Source of the DNA: Micractinium sp. NFX-FRZ
Lineage: Eukaryota; Chlorophyta; Trebouxiophyceae; Chlorellales; Chlorellaceae
NCBI GenBank assembly: GCA_029339195.1
Contig: JAPTJF010000153.1
Coordinates: 1 to 64,000, forward strand
DNA length: 64,000 bases
Reading direction: 5' to 3'
Made by a program: the position numbers and the translations under genes. Under the pieces are notes generated by a model. The model made no database searches. It worked only from the letters and a program-made list of their open reading frames with translations, and was not told where the DNA came from. Below, in pieces: positions 34,262 to 45,994 of this stretch (the first letter of the stretch is position 1; each line of letters opens with the position of its first letter).

Positions 34262-36948
34262 TCAACATGCGCAGGCTGCCGGCAGCGGCAGCCGCACGGT
34301 GACGCTGCGTGACTGCGCCGCTGCCGCTCCGGCTCGCACTGCCGTTGCATCCAGCCCCGCCGGCACGTTTGTCTGGCTCTCCACTGCCGCCCTGGCTGCT
34401 GCTACACCGTGGCACAGTGCCGCTGTGGGCGGTGCGCCCTGCGCTAGGCCATACAGGCAGCCTGCCACCAGGCAGTCACCGGCGCCGCTGCAGTTGACCA
34501 CCTTGGCGGGGAGCGCAGGCACGTGGCACACTGCAGGGTGCATGGTGGGTGGGCAAGAGCGAGCAGGATGCGGTTCATGAGCGGGCATGGGACGACAGAA
34601 GCGGGATGCTCGCTGGGTAAGCATGTCCTCAAGGCCGCACATAGCCACGTTCCTGGCCCAGATCAGGCTTGGCAGCTTGCAGCCCGGTGGTCGCCCATTC
34701 ATGGCCGCTCGCCTTCACCCCGCACCTTCAATTGCCACGTGCGGGGTGCGTGCAAGCGTGCAGAGCGCCGCTCCATCAGGCCCCAGCGTCAGCACCAGAT
34801 GCTTCAACCCTGCCAGCAGCAGGGTAGCAATGTCTGGCAGCATGCCCCGCAGCGCTGCCCCGGCCCCGGCCGACAGCAGGCCCAGATGGCTCATGCCGCG
34901 GCTGCTGACAGGTGTGCTGGTGCTGGATGGCACACACCCAGCGCTGGAGCTCTTACTGTCGCAACATCCCCCGTTGCTGCTGCACGCCTGGCAGCCGACG
35001 CTGCTGCACCTGCTGCACCCGCTGCACCCGCATTCGCTGCCGCTACCGCACGCCTGGCAATCACTGCTGCTGCAGCTGCTGCAGCCGCATCCCCTGCCGT
35101 CGCTACATGCACAGCAGCAACTGGTGCTGCAGCGCGCATTGCAGCCACCGCTGCTGCAGGTGCAGCACGCTCCACACCCCTTGCCACTGCCGCACGCCTG
35201 GCAGCCACTGCTGCTGCAGCTACAGCCACAGCCACTGCTGCATGCTTGGCAACCGCTGCCACAGCTGCACCCCTGTGCCTGCGGCTGCCGCCGCACTGCC
35301 GCCGCCATCGCTGCCAGCTCCTTCTCATTGGGCGACGCAAAGGCGAGGGAGCTCAGCAGGGAGGTGGCTCTTGTGGACTTGGGCACAGACACGGGCTCAA
35401 ACCAGACTGGCACGCCTGCTGCGCCCGCCTGGCGGCACGCCTCCTGCATGGCACGGCAGGGGCGGGTAGGGGTGGACGGCCAGGCTGGACTGTAACCATG
35501 GCAGGCAAGGGCTGGAAGGCTGGTGCTGCTCTGGCGGCGGGGTGCGGTACGGGCAGCTCAGCAGGCTAACCTGGCCTGCCCAGCGCTAAGCCATAACGGC
35601 TGCCCTGCCTGAGCAATACGAGGAGGAGCGGCAGACACTGGAAGCCGCCTGCACCGCTGCCAGCACAGCACGGCAGGCCCTGCCCTTCTATCCCCTGCAC
35701 CTCGCCCAGCCACCTTCCACAAACGGCCCGCCCACCCCTCCCAGCTGCCCACCTGCAGCGCGGCCGCACTGAGATTCCCATCCAGCATGACCACGGGAGC
35801 CGCAGCCAGTGCAGCTCCCACTGCGGGCGAACGCAGCAGCGGTGGGGCCAGCTGGCGCTCCAGCAGCGCCACGTCAGCGACGCAGGCCGCCACCTCGCCC
35901 CCCAGGTCAAACACAACCGACACTGTGGGGGTGGCGCCGCCCGGCAGCTGCGCGATGCAGGCGCTGCTCAGCCTGCGGGCAGTACCGGGGATGGAGGCAG
36001 GGGCAAGGGGAGGAAGGTTGAGGTGGCTTGCATGTGATCAGCATTTCCATACAGTCACATTGGCAGCGCAGGTCACACACACTCACACTGCGGCAGGAAT
36101 CCAGCCGGCCCGCTGACGACACAGCACCCCACACCCAGTCCTGCCCTGCCACCCACCCGAGGGACTGCCAGTGCTGCAGTAGCGCTCTCCCCGCCAGGTC
36201 ATCGCCCACAGCAGACACCAGCAGCGGCAGCTGGCTGGTCGGTGCACCGCTAGAGGTGAGCAGCAGCGCCAGCGCCTCGCCCACATTGCGAGCCACGCCG
36301 CCTGAGAGGGGTGGGGAGGACAGTGCCAGACATGTCCATTCAATCGCGCATCTCTAGGGGCCACGTGCTAGCTGGCACGGCCCAAGAGGGGAAGTCAGCA
36401 GGTGGACCTGTGAGTGGTGTGCTGATGTGTTAGTGTGAATGAGCAGCACACAGCGCCCTGGCTGGGAAGGTGGGCGGGCGCAGCGTCGCGCAAGCCTGCC
36501 AAAGCATCGCGGCAACACACCTGCTGATTGGAAAACACGTCCGGGCACAGAGCCGCCGCGCTGCAAATCCGCCGGACCGCTGGGATGGGCCTGCAGGGCG
36601 AGGCGGCAGAAGGGTGCTCAGCAGCAGGCAACGCTCGGTGGGTGGCGGCAGCGCCGGCAGCAGCCAAGATGGTGCATGGTTGCCGGACATGTAAAGCACA
36701 GCAGTAATCAAGAAGAGTGGGACGGAGGGAGATGAAAACGTGCAGGGCGGTGTTACCTGCAGGTCCATCACCATGCCGCCCACCAGCACCACCGGGGCAG
36801 ACGGCTGTGCCGCCGCTGCCGCCGCCACTGCTGCCGCTCGGCAGGGATGTTTTGCGAGCGATGCAGCGATTTGCGCATCCTCCGAGGTGCGCTCGTCTGC
36901 TCCCAGATGGCACTGAAGCACCCACAGGCGCCTGCCCAAACCCGACAT
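34262..36948 (-). CDS. PfkB-family kinase, pseudouridine-kinase type, with Cys-rich insert
   Basis: Six exons (36948-36757, 36590-36521, 36301-36157, 35972-35753, 35443-34726, 34530-34262) chain in phase to 537 aa. PfkB signature 1 region is GGVARNVGEALALL with SAVGDDLAG; then GATPTVSVVFDLGGEV, VVMLDGNLSAAAL, VPVWFEPVSVPKS and ASPNEKELAAM. Signature 2 is NCSGAGDC with the catalytic Asp467. The VWFEPVSVPKS and SPNE pattern is that of pseudouridine kinases, which phosphorylate pseudouridine from RNA turnover to the 5'-phosphate (in plants in peroxisomes); a ribokinase-like specificity cannot be excluded. Between the SPNE helix and the next core helix (about residues 267-380) lies a tract of about 110 residues with some 33 cysteines, including four CQAC units. 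It diverges from TAD2 across a 314-bp spacer. Confidence 0.85.
34945..35285 (-). repeat. In-frame Cys-rich repeat inside the PfkB kinase
   Basis: Degenerate GCTGC/CAGGCGTGC-type repeats encode CQAC four times (near 34990, 35052, 35198 and 35245 on the plus map) among CGC, CSC and SSGC runs. All exon-5 phases require this segment to be translated. The composition recalls metallothionein, but the tract lacks its regular spacing. Confidence 0.8.
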
Positions 36949-37262
36949 GGTGCGAGGGCTCGGCCTTTTTCCGTGTGTGGGCCAGTTTAGCAATGTCAAT
37001 TATAGCGAAGCTGCTTTGATGGTAACAGAAGGAGATACAGAGAGCGTTTTGGCTTGAAATTGTATCCTTTCTTCTGCGCGCTCTCGACAGGTTTTGCTTC
37101 CAGGTGCGGCGTCCTCGTGCTCTCAACGTTGGTGAATTGCGATCTGAACTCGAATGCGATTTGTTTGAAACATACAGCTTGCTCATTCTCTCGCATACCG
37201 TGCTGCCCCAGACAGGCTCTCCGCCGGTGGCGCAGCCTGGGCCCTGCGCAGCATTTAGTAGC
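36949..37262. promoter_or_regulatory. Divergent promoter region, PfkB kinase / TAD2
   Basis: 314 bp between opposing start codons, noticeably AT-richer than the flanks. It includes TCAATTATAGCG near 36997 and TTTGGCTTGAAATTGTATCC near 37050. Transcription of both genes must start here. Confidence 0.6.
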
Positions 37263-38612
<1,350 letters not shown>

Positions 38613-38976
38613 TTCAATCAATGAATTACATGTCAAGTCCACGGGGAGCCAGCAACGGTCTCATGAGACATGATTGCATGCAGCACAGTCGGCATCACAA
38701 TGCACGCTGGCCACGGCTCTCAAAAATATGTCAACACAATACGATCGATAGCAACAAAGGCGCGGGCAGTGGGTAATATGTACCTTATTCAAAATGTGGC
38801 TCTGGGGCAGCTCAAAGAGTGCACGACACTAGCAGAAAAAACAACAGTGGCAGGGGTCGGACATGATGTCTTCAATTGGATACCCACTGGGGCATGGATG
38901 GTCGAGATGCATCCGCCGCCAGTCTGCCTTCCGGCAATATTGAAGTGCAAGCTGCTGCCATCAGGTGGCATCCTGA
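38613..38976. other. Convergent intergenic region, TAD2 / PhoD
   Basis: Tail-to-tail spacer that must hold both 3' UTRs. It is comparatively AT-rich (for example 38700-38850). No gene seen. Confidence 0.5.
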
Positions 38977-41900
38977 TCAGGGCAGGGCGCTGCTGGACAC
39001 CCCCACCAGGCCGCTGTGCGAGTTCAGGATGGGGGCATATGGGTTGATGGCAGGCGGCTTGGCACAGGCCACACGCGTCAGCTCCTGCAGCGGTGGAAGG
39101 CGGCAGCTCCCACTGGGTGGTGCGGGCCAGCAGCAGGGGCTGAGATGCAGCATCCACGTGGTTAGCAGCTGACCGAGGGTCCCTGCTCCCGTATGCACAC
39201 GCTGCTCAGTGGGGCTGCTGCACTGGCTGGGTGGAGGGGGCCTGAAAGCAAGCAAGCCAGCCAGCCCGCAGGCAGGCAGGCAGGCGGGCAGGGAGGCAGA
39301 CAGGCAACCAAGTAGGCAGGCAGGCACTGAGAGGGCGGCCGAGTTGCTCACTTTTTTGCCAGCCGCAGTCTCAAAGGAAGCGTCGCACAGGACCCGGTAC
39401 TGCGGGACAGATGGAGCACGGCAGACGGTCCGATTGACTGACAGCAGCAGTCAGTTGCCCCAGCAGCGCACGCCACAGAACAGAGGCAGCAGCCACTTCC
39501 GACTCCGCACGTGCCAGAAACACGCATCCAAGCCTGCAACATCTGCCTGTGCCCCCTCACCTTCTGTGACGCCACGGTGTCCACCTTCATGAAGTCGAGG
39601 CGGTGGGAGGCGTGGGTGAGGGAGGCAACCATGAAACCCCGGTCCCTCAGGTTGGCGTACGCCTGCATTGCATGGTGGGAGCCGGGAGGGTGGGGTGGGA
39701 TGGGGTGGGGTGGGAGAAGGGTGGTATCACGTGTGCGCGCTGGTGGGGGCAGGGATAATAAAAGTGGGGACTGGGCCAGTAAAGGTGCTGGCCCAAATGC
39801 ATGGAGGCGCGGGCTTCCAGTGTGGCCATGCTGCCCTTTTGCACTCACCATGCCCTTGTTGTTCTGCAGGAAGCCGGCGGCCAACAGCTCAGGTGGGATG
39901 AAGGGGAAGTAATCCTCAAACCCTGCAGGGAGGGCCAGGCAGTGCCAGGTGGGCAACAGGTGAGTTCTGGCAGCACGCAAGCGCACAGCCTGCGGCGGAC
40001 AAGCAAGGTGGCACGACTGGGATGACTGGAGTAGCCAACCACCGTGCTGCTGGGATCCGAGCGGATTGTCTACTGCTGGTGGCGGAACTGAGCGCAGCAG
40101 CGGGATGGCCTGATGGCCACCATCAAGAGAAGGCGGGCTTACCTACGGCAGAGACGGACATGGTGTCAAACTCGACTGCCACAGTCTCATTCTCCAGCTG
40201 CTGCACGCCTGCCCACGCATTGTGGCTGCAAGGCAAGGGCAGCAATGCATGGGCGATTTCTCATGCAATGGCCAAGCGTCATCGTACCGCAGAAGCGCAA
40301 GCCACACTTGGGGACTGAGCGCCGCAGTTGCGCTTGCACTGCCAAACTACTCAGTCACATGCATGCACTGCACGGTGGCAGCTGACAGACACCTGTCTCC
40401 ACCATAGATGACGGCATTCAGCCGCTTCGCAGCGCCGGCATCAGCGGCACCGCCCTTCACCGCGGTCAGGAAGCGCGTGCGCTCGGCCACATAGCCGCTC
40501 CAGCCTGCAGGGCAGGCGGGCCATGGCGGGCTTGCAGGTCAGGGTGGCACGGGCTGACCGGGGTTCCGCGCCCCTGTTGCAGGACGCAATTGGCCACTGC
40601 GCAAGGGCGCGAGAGGCAGCCAACCCAGGCCCGGCATATGCACTCACTGTCCCATGTCCAGTTGATCTTGTAGCGAGCCAGCGCCACCACGATGCGCGTC
40701 AGGTTCCGCATGTTGGTCCTGCATTGGCAGGCAGGGAGGGAGACAACGTTCGGCCGTGGGTGCAAGTGTGAGCTTGGCACCACCTCATCAGGGCAAACAG
40801 GTGCACAGGATCCCTGCCAGGCAGTGCCCAGCCGCAAGCTGCTCAATTTTCCCGCTTCCTTCCCAACTTCCCCCTACAGACTTACTGCACGGGCACTTGG
40901 TAGCCCTGGAGCCAGGACCAGCGGGCAACCTGCATCACATGGTGTGAACCAAGCGGCAAGCCGGGTTCATCAGCACTTGCAACAGCCTGGCTCAAGCACA
41001 GATGGCCTACAATGCCACTGTGGCAGCTTCCTCAGCTGCCCTTGCAGGCGCACAGCTGCTGTATCTGCCCGCAACTGCCAGCCACTGCATGAAGGGCACA
41101 TGCACACACACTCCTTCAGGTCATCTTCCCCCAGCACCCACCGGAGACTGCATGGTGACAGTCGCTGCTGGCTTCTCCTCGGTCAGGTTGGCCAGCACCC
41201 CCTGCCAGGCCGCCTTCCTGGCCGGGTTGCGCTCCCGCTGGATGGCCGCCTCCATGTCGGGCGCGTACCTGAGCAGGCACAGCAGGCACACCATGGCATG
41301 ACGAAACTGGGGCACATCAGCCACGATAGTTCCCTGGGGGTGCTGCTGGCACCAGTGCCCTGTTGCACACACACACACACACACACACACACACCACCAC
41401 CACCACCCGCCACCCGCTGCACAGGACTCACTGGTCCATCATGACGGTGTCCTGTCCCAGCAGTTGCCAGGTGGTGCGTGCCGCCAGGGACTCGCGAGTT
41501 GCCTGCCGCACCCACGCCAGCTGCGCTGAGCCCAGGATGCTCTTGCTGGCACGGCTGCGCTCAGCCTCGGCAGCAGCCTGCAGGCAGCAGCGCATGCAAC
41601 GGCTCAGCTGTTGCTCCGAGGAACCAGGCAGGTCCCTCATGCAGCGCACATGGTATAAAAGGAACAGGTAGTGTGGTGCAGCGGTTCCTCACCGCCAGGT
41701 TGGCAGCCTTGGCGGCCAGCTGAGGGATGGCGGGCCACACAGCTGGGGGGAAGGCACCCACACCCAGCATGGCCACAGCGGTGACAGTGTCGTTGGCTGG
41801 GAAGGATGGAGGCACCGGGTCCGTGCGAGCCTGCAGCACTTGGTAGTTGCAGGCGTGAGGGTCAGACGTGACACAGGCGGCCAGGCTAGCCTGTTGGCAG

Positions 41901-44900
41901 AATGCACGTGCCCTGTGATGCAGCTGATGCTCGATCGGAGCCATGGGTACGGGGGCGGGCATCTCACCGACAGGCGGGTCTCCAGCATCATCAGGGTGGC
42001 CAGGTTGCCTGCAGGCGGGGCGAGGAGGGGAGGGTCGTGGCACCTTGCGGCAGGTGGCAGGTCCAAACACTCGGAGGCTCTACAGCGGAGATGGTGGCCG
42101 GCTGAGCCAGCCACCGCTGCTACTGCCAGCAAGCCCTAGCCTGACATTCAAGGTTGTGGGCGAGTGGCGCAGCCTCAGCGCAGATGAAGAGCGCAGGAAG
42201 CAGCTCTCACGAACCGAGGCAGCCCTGCAGTCCAGCAAGGCCGGCACCCTGACGCACCGAATTGGAACTTGCGGTAGAAGGCTACGGCGCCGTTGGCCCT
42301 GTCAGGGATGCGTGTGGGCATCCACCTGCATATCGGGGCCGGGCACGGCATGCGTGTCAGGCAGAGCACCAGAGCAGGAAGCGTGGGGTGCACAGGAGTG
42401 GTCATGTTGGCTTGGCCTGATGCCCTGCAATGCCTTGCATGAGCTGTGGAGATGAACAGCTGACAGGGCATGCAGAGCAGCGCACATGTGACACACTCAC
42501 TCGTGGTAAGCCTGCACCCCGGCGGCCTTCCGCGCTGCCCAGCTGCCCTCTGCAAGGCGCTCAGGCACGGAGGGCGAGCAGCAGTGGAGCTCGTTGAGGA
42601 GCGGTCTCCCAGTATGAGCTGGAGTGCGCTTGCAAATGCGTTCTGCGGGCACTTGACTGCAGTGTTGTTGCCGAGGACAGGCCAAGGCCCAGCCAGCAGC
42701 CCCAGGTTGCACCAGTGTGGCCCTCACCCTTGGCCTGGTGGTTCTCTGCACCGTCCTGCCACGCATCGTTGGCCACCTGGAGACCACACGAGTCACACGG
42801 GCACGGAAGGGGCGGGGCTAGTTGCAGGCAGCAGCAATTGGGGGGCTTATGATGAAGGGAACATGCCAGCAACTCGATTCCTTCCACCAATGCATCAAAG
42901 CCTGCACAGCCTGCACAGCAGCAACAGGCTGTCTGCTGCAGTCACTTCACCAGGCCGGAAGCACCTCTCCCTCGGCAAACACACCTCGTGGTCATCCCAA
43001 GCAGTGATGGCAGCAGCAGATGCACTGATAGCCTGCAGACCGGGGTCTTGCCTGCATGGGGATAAGGAGGGCAGCAGCGGCTCATTTGTGCAGCGAGAGC
43101 AGAACCCAGATTGCCAGCATGGCATGGTCATGTCAGGGTGCACACAGCAGTGCTCCGCCATTCGCCTCGCCACCTGCCCATATACCACCTGGGCCACGCC
43201 TACCTGTAAAAGGCGTGGCGGGTGCGGTAGTCGGCCAGCGTGATGAGCTCGTTGGGGGGCTGCAGCCCCAGCGGGGCGGGCTGGTAGCGTACTGCCTCGG
43301 TAGGGGAGGGGTACTGCAAGGTGCATGGGCGCACGCAACAGCAGGGAGAGCAGGGGGCATCTGCTCAGCAGCTCAGGTGCAGTGCACAGGCGCCACTGCT
43401 AGCATGAGAGGGCAGGGGGTAGACGCAGGCTGTGCTTCGGCAGTGGCAGGGCCTGCGTCTGACGGCCACCTTCCGCACAGTACTGCTGTATGTGTGCGTT
43501 AAGCACCCCCTGCCTTCAAGCCCCTAATGCAGCATGCCGGCACCCTTCGGCAGCTAGCTCTTTGTCACACCAGGGGTGTGGGTCGAGCGCATGCAAGTGC
43601 TACTGTGCATCTCACAGGCGCGGATTGATGTACCAGTAAACAGCCAAGCATGTGCGCACCGACTGCGGGCCGTACTCGTAGATCCAATCCCCCAGGTGCA
43701 GGAAGAAGTCGAGGTCCAGCTGGGAGGCGGCGTCATACGCATTGAAGTGACCCCAGCCCCTGCATAGCGATTGTGGGAGGAGCTGTTGATGGAGACGTAG
43801 GGTGGCATGCGAATGGATCCCAATCATGAGTGAGGAGGTGTCAAAGGAAGCTGAGGGAGCTGCACAGAGGTGGAAGGGTTGTGCAGATGGGCAGAAGGGG
43901 AGGTGGAGCATGGGGGAAGAAGCGGAAAGGGGCGAGGGATTCGAGCAAGGTGGGGAAGGATGGGACGGAGCACACACGGTAACACCCCGCTGACTGGCTT
44001 CGAACAAACCAACTAGGTACACATCCACGCTGCGGCAGGCAGGCGGGGCGCACCAGTTGGAGCAGGAGAAGATGGCATAGCGCAGACTGCTCTGCGCCCT
44101 CCCTGGCGCTGATGGCAAGCGGAAGCGCCCAACTGGCGACCTGCAACGTGGCACCAAGCAACGTGCGCGAGGGCTGAGCGTCCGGCCCTGACCAGTCACG
44201 AGGCAGCCTGTCGTCACAGCAAGCAGCGGCGGCGGCTGCAGCGGACGCCGGCAGCAGACCAGGCAAGCACCAATCAGCAGCGGCGGCCGGGCCGCCACAT
44301 GCACTGCATGGTGCACTGCACACCCCAACCTGATGGGAAAGTCCACGCTTGATGCGTAAGTGAAGCGGTAGAAGTACTGCTTGCTTGGCTTCAGGCCCGT
44401 GGCCTCAACCTGCTCTCCGGCAATGGCGGGGGCACGTCAGCAGGCGCTGTCATCACCACACCGCACCCAGGCCCCGTGCAGATAAATGATGCAGACTGCA
44501 CCCTGGCTGTAGATTCCTGGCACACTTTCGTGCTCCTGACACCAGCACGCCTCACTCACTTTCACGGTGAAGTCGCGGGCGGCGTTGGTGGTGAAGACGC
44601 CTTTTGCGTTTTGGGTGGCAAAGGTCATAGACTCAGACACCTCCCATTGCACTTTCAGGCTGGTTGCGTTGTCACGGGGGGTGATCCTGTCGGATGAGAA
44701 ACGTGGCAGGAAGGGACGTGAAGTGCGGCAGCCAGCGACCTATACCCAGCGGCAGCGCAGAGTGCCCACCTTCCCAGGTCAAACAGCCGCCAGCTGCACA
44801 CCCACCTGCTCCACAGAATGATGCTGTCATGCAGCGGGTCTCCAGATGCCACTGCATGGGCAAAGATTTGGGCGCAGGCTTGTCAATCAGCTATTGAAGC

Positions 44901-45134
44901 AGCAGCGTGTGAGGAGGCAGTGGGCGTGGCGGCGGGCTCCCCGCCGCTGGAGGCCCCGGGGGGCCCGCCACCTGGCTGCCTCGTCTCAGTCCCCGTACTT
45001 CCCAGCAGCGCCATCCCACGGCCGTGCGCACCTCCATGCATGAAGGATGCCTTAATCGCCTGCGCCGACACACGTGAAGCGCCTACAAGCGCCCACACCA
45101 GGAAGGCGAACGCAGCGGCCCTTGCTTTCACCAT
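38977..45134 (-). CDS. phoD: Secreted PhoD-type alkaline phosphatase/phosphodiesterase
   Basis: Twenty-three short exons chain in phase from ATG 45134 to TGA 38977, giving 659 aa. A signal peptide (AFAFLVWALVGASRVSA) predicts secretion. The PhoD N domain starts FMHGVASGDPLHDSIILWSR, assembled only if exon 1 ends at 45032. The metallophosphatase core has AIFSCSNW (Cys ligand for Fe in PhoD), HLGDWIYEYG (169-178), LADYRTRHAFYRQDPGLQA, WDDHE (236-240), MMLETRLS, WQLLGQD and YGGDSHNAWAG (518-527). PhoD enzymes use Ca2+ and Fe3+ to release phosphate from esters and are typical phosphate-starvation enzymes of algae. Exons: 45134-45032, 44851-44806, 44686-44560, 44409-44330, 44140-44054, 43759-43660, 43313-43204, 43051-42985, 42776-42728, 42549-42501, 42325-42258, 42008-41968, 41830-41693, 41577-41432, 41268-41142, 40929-40886, 40718-40648, 40504-40393, 40225-40143, 39922-39849, 39662-39561, 39399-39352, 39084-38977. 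The last exon is the least certain. Confidence 0.94.
41366..41408. repeat. (CA)n then (CAC)n microsatellite in a PhoD intron
   Basis: About 14 CA dinucleotides run into CAC triplets, between PhoD exons 14 and 15. Confidence 0.9.
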
Positions 45135-45994
45135 GGCGATCGGCTGTTGGACGCCCCGGCCGGGAGTGTCTGGAAATTATCTCCGGGGTTCGTGAACCAA
45201 GCCAGTTGGGCGATGATCCGCCTGGGGGCATCACATGCCGCACCTGCTGACGTGTCAGGCAAGTCCAAAATTTGATGCCAACATATATGCTAGAGTTTGT
45301 CCTCAAAATAATGAAATTGAGCGATTTCCGGCTCAGAACCCGGCAAAGAAACGGCCTGCATACGACTCTGATGAACATCTCACCATTCTGATGCCTGTGT
45401 GCACGTGCCGCTGGCTCCGTCCTTCGCGCCCCTTCCCCTCAATGCTGCTATAGTGGAGTGCATGTACAGGAGGTCCCACATAGTAACTTGCATGCATCGT
45501 GAGTTTCTATTATTGCGGGGGGCGTTTGAGGACTCTGCGTGTGGCAGGCAACCCGGGGGGGGGGGGGGGGGGGGGGGGGGGAGGCAAGCGCTGAACAGTA
45601 TCGGCAATGTGTGCCAGCTGGCAGCTCGGCACTGGGCTGGCAGCAGGAAGCAGGAGGTGTGCACTTCAGTACAGCATCCGTGGGCAAACTACGTCCTGTC
45701 TGGCAGCAGCAGGCGCGCTTTTGCTTCCGCCACCTGGCATCTGCTTGCACCCCACAGGCTTGCCCGCCATGGGTCATAGAAGGGAATACATTGCCTTCAA
45801 TCGTATTATCTGCCAGGCTCTTGTCATTATGGAGAGTGCAGCTCAGCTCACATGCTTGCATGCACGCACACACTGTGACGCCCTGCTGCGACGCCTGGCG
45901 GGGCAGGATGGGATGGGACTGGTGCTATGTTCCCTGCTGCCTGCGAACCCACTGCACACGCTGCATCAACTGAATTCGAGTGGACTGCCCCAAC
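45135..45994. promoter_or_regulatory. Divergent intergenic region with a 27-G run, PhoD / MYND gene
   Basis: 860 bp separates the two start codons. The PhoD-proximal part (45160-45400) includes AT-rich sequence. A run of 27 consecutive G sits at 45555-45581. No conserved PHR1-type site was identified with confidence. Confidence 0.6.

Noticed and set aside
34523..35569. A 348-codon plus-strand open frame rich in Ala/Thr
   Set aside because: It is the antisense of the Cys-rich exon of the PfkB kinase; repeat sequence keeps all frames open. The minus-strand chain has conserved kinase motifs and consistent splice phases.
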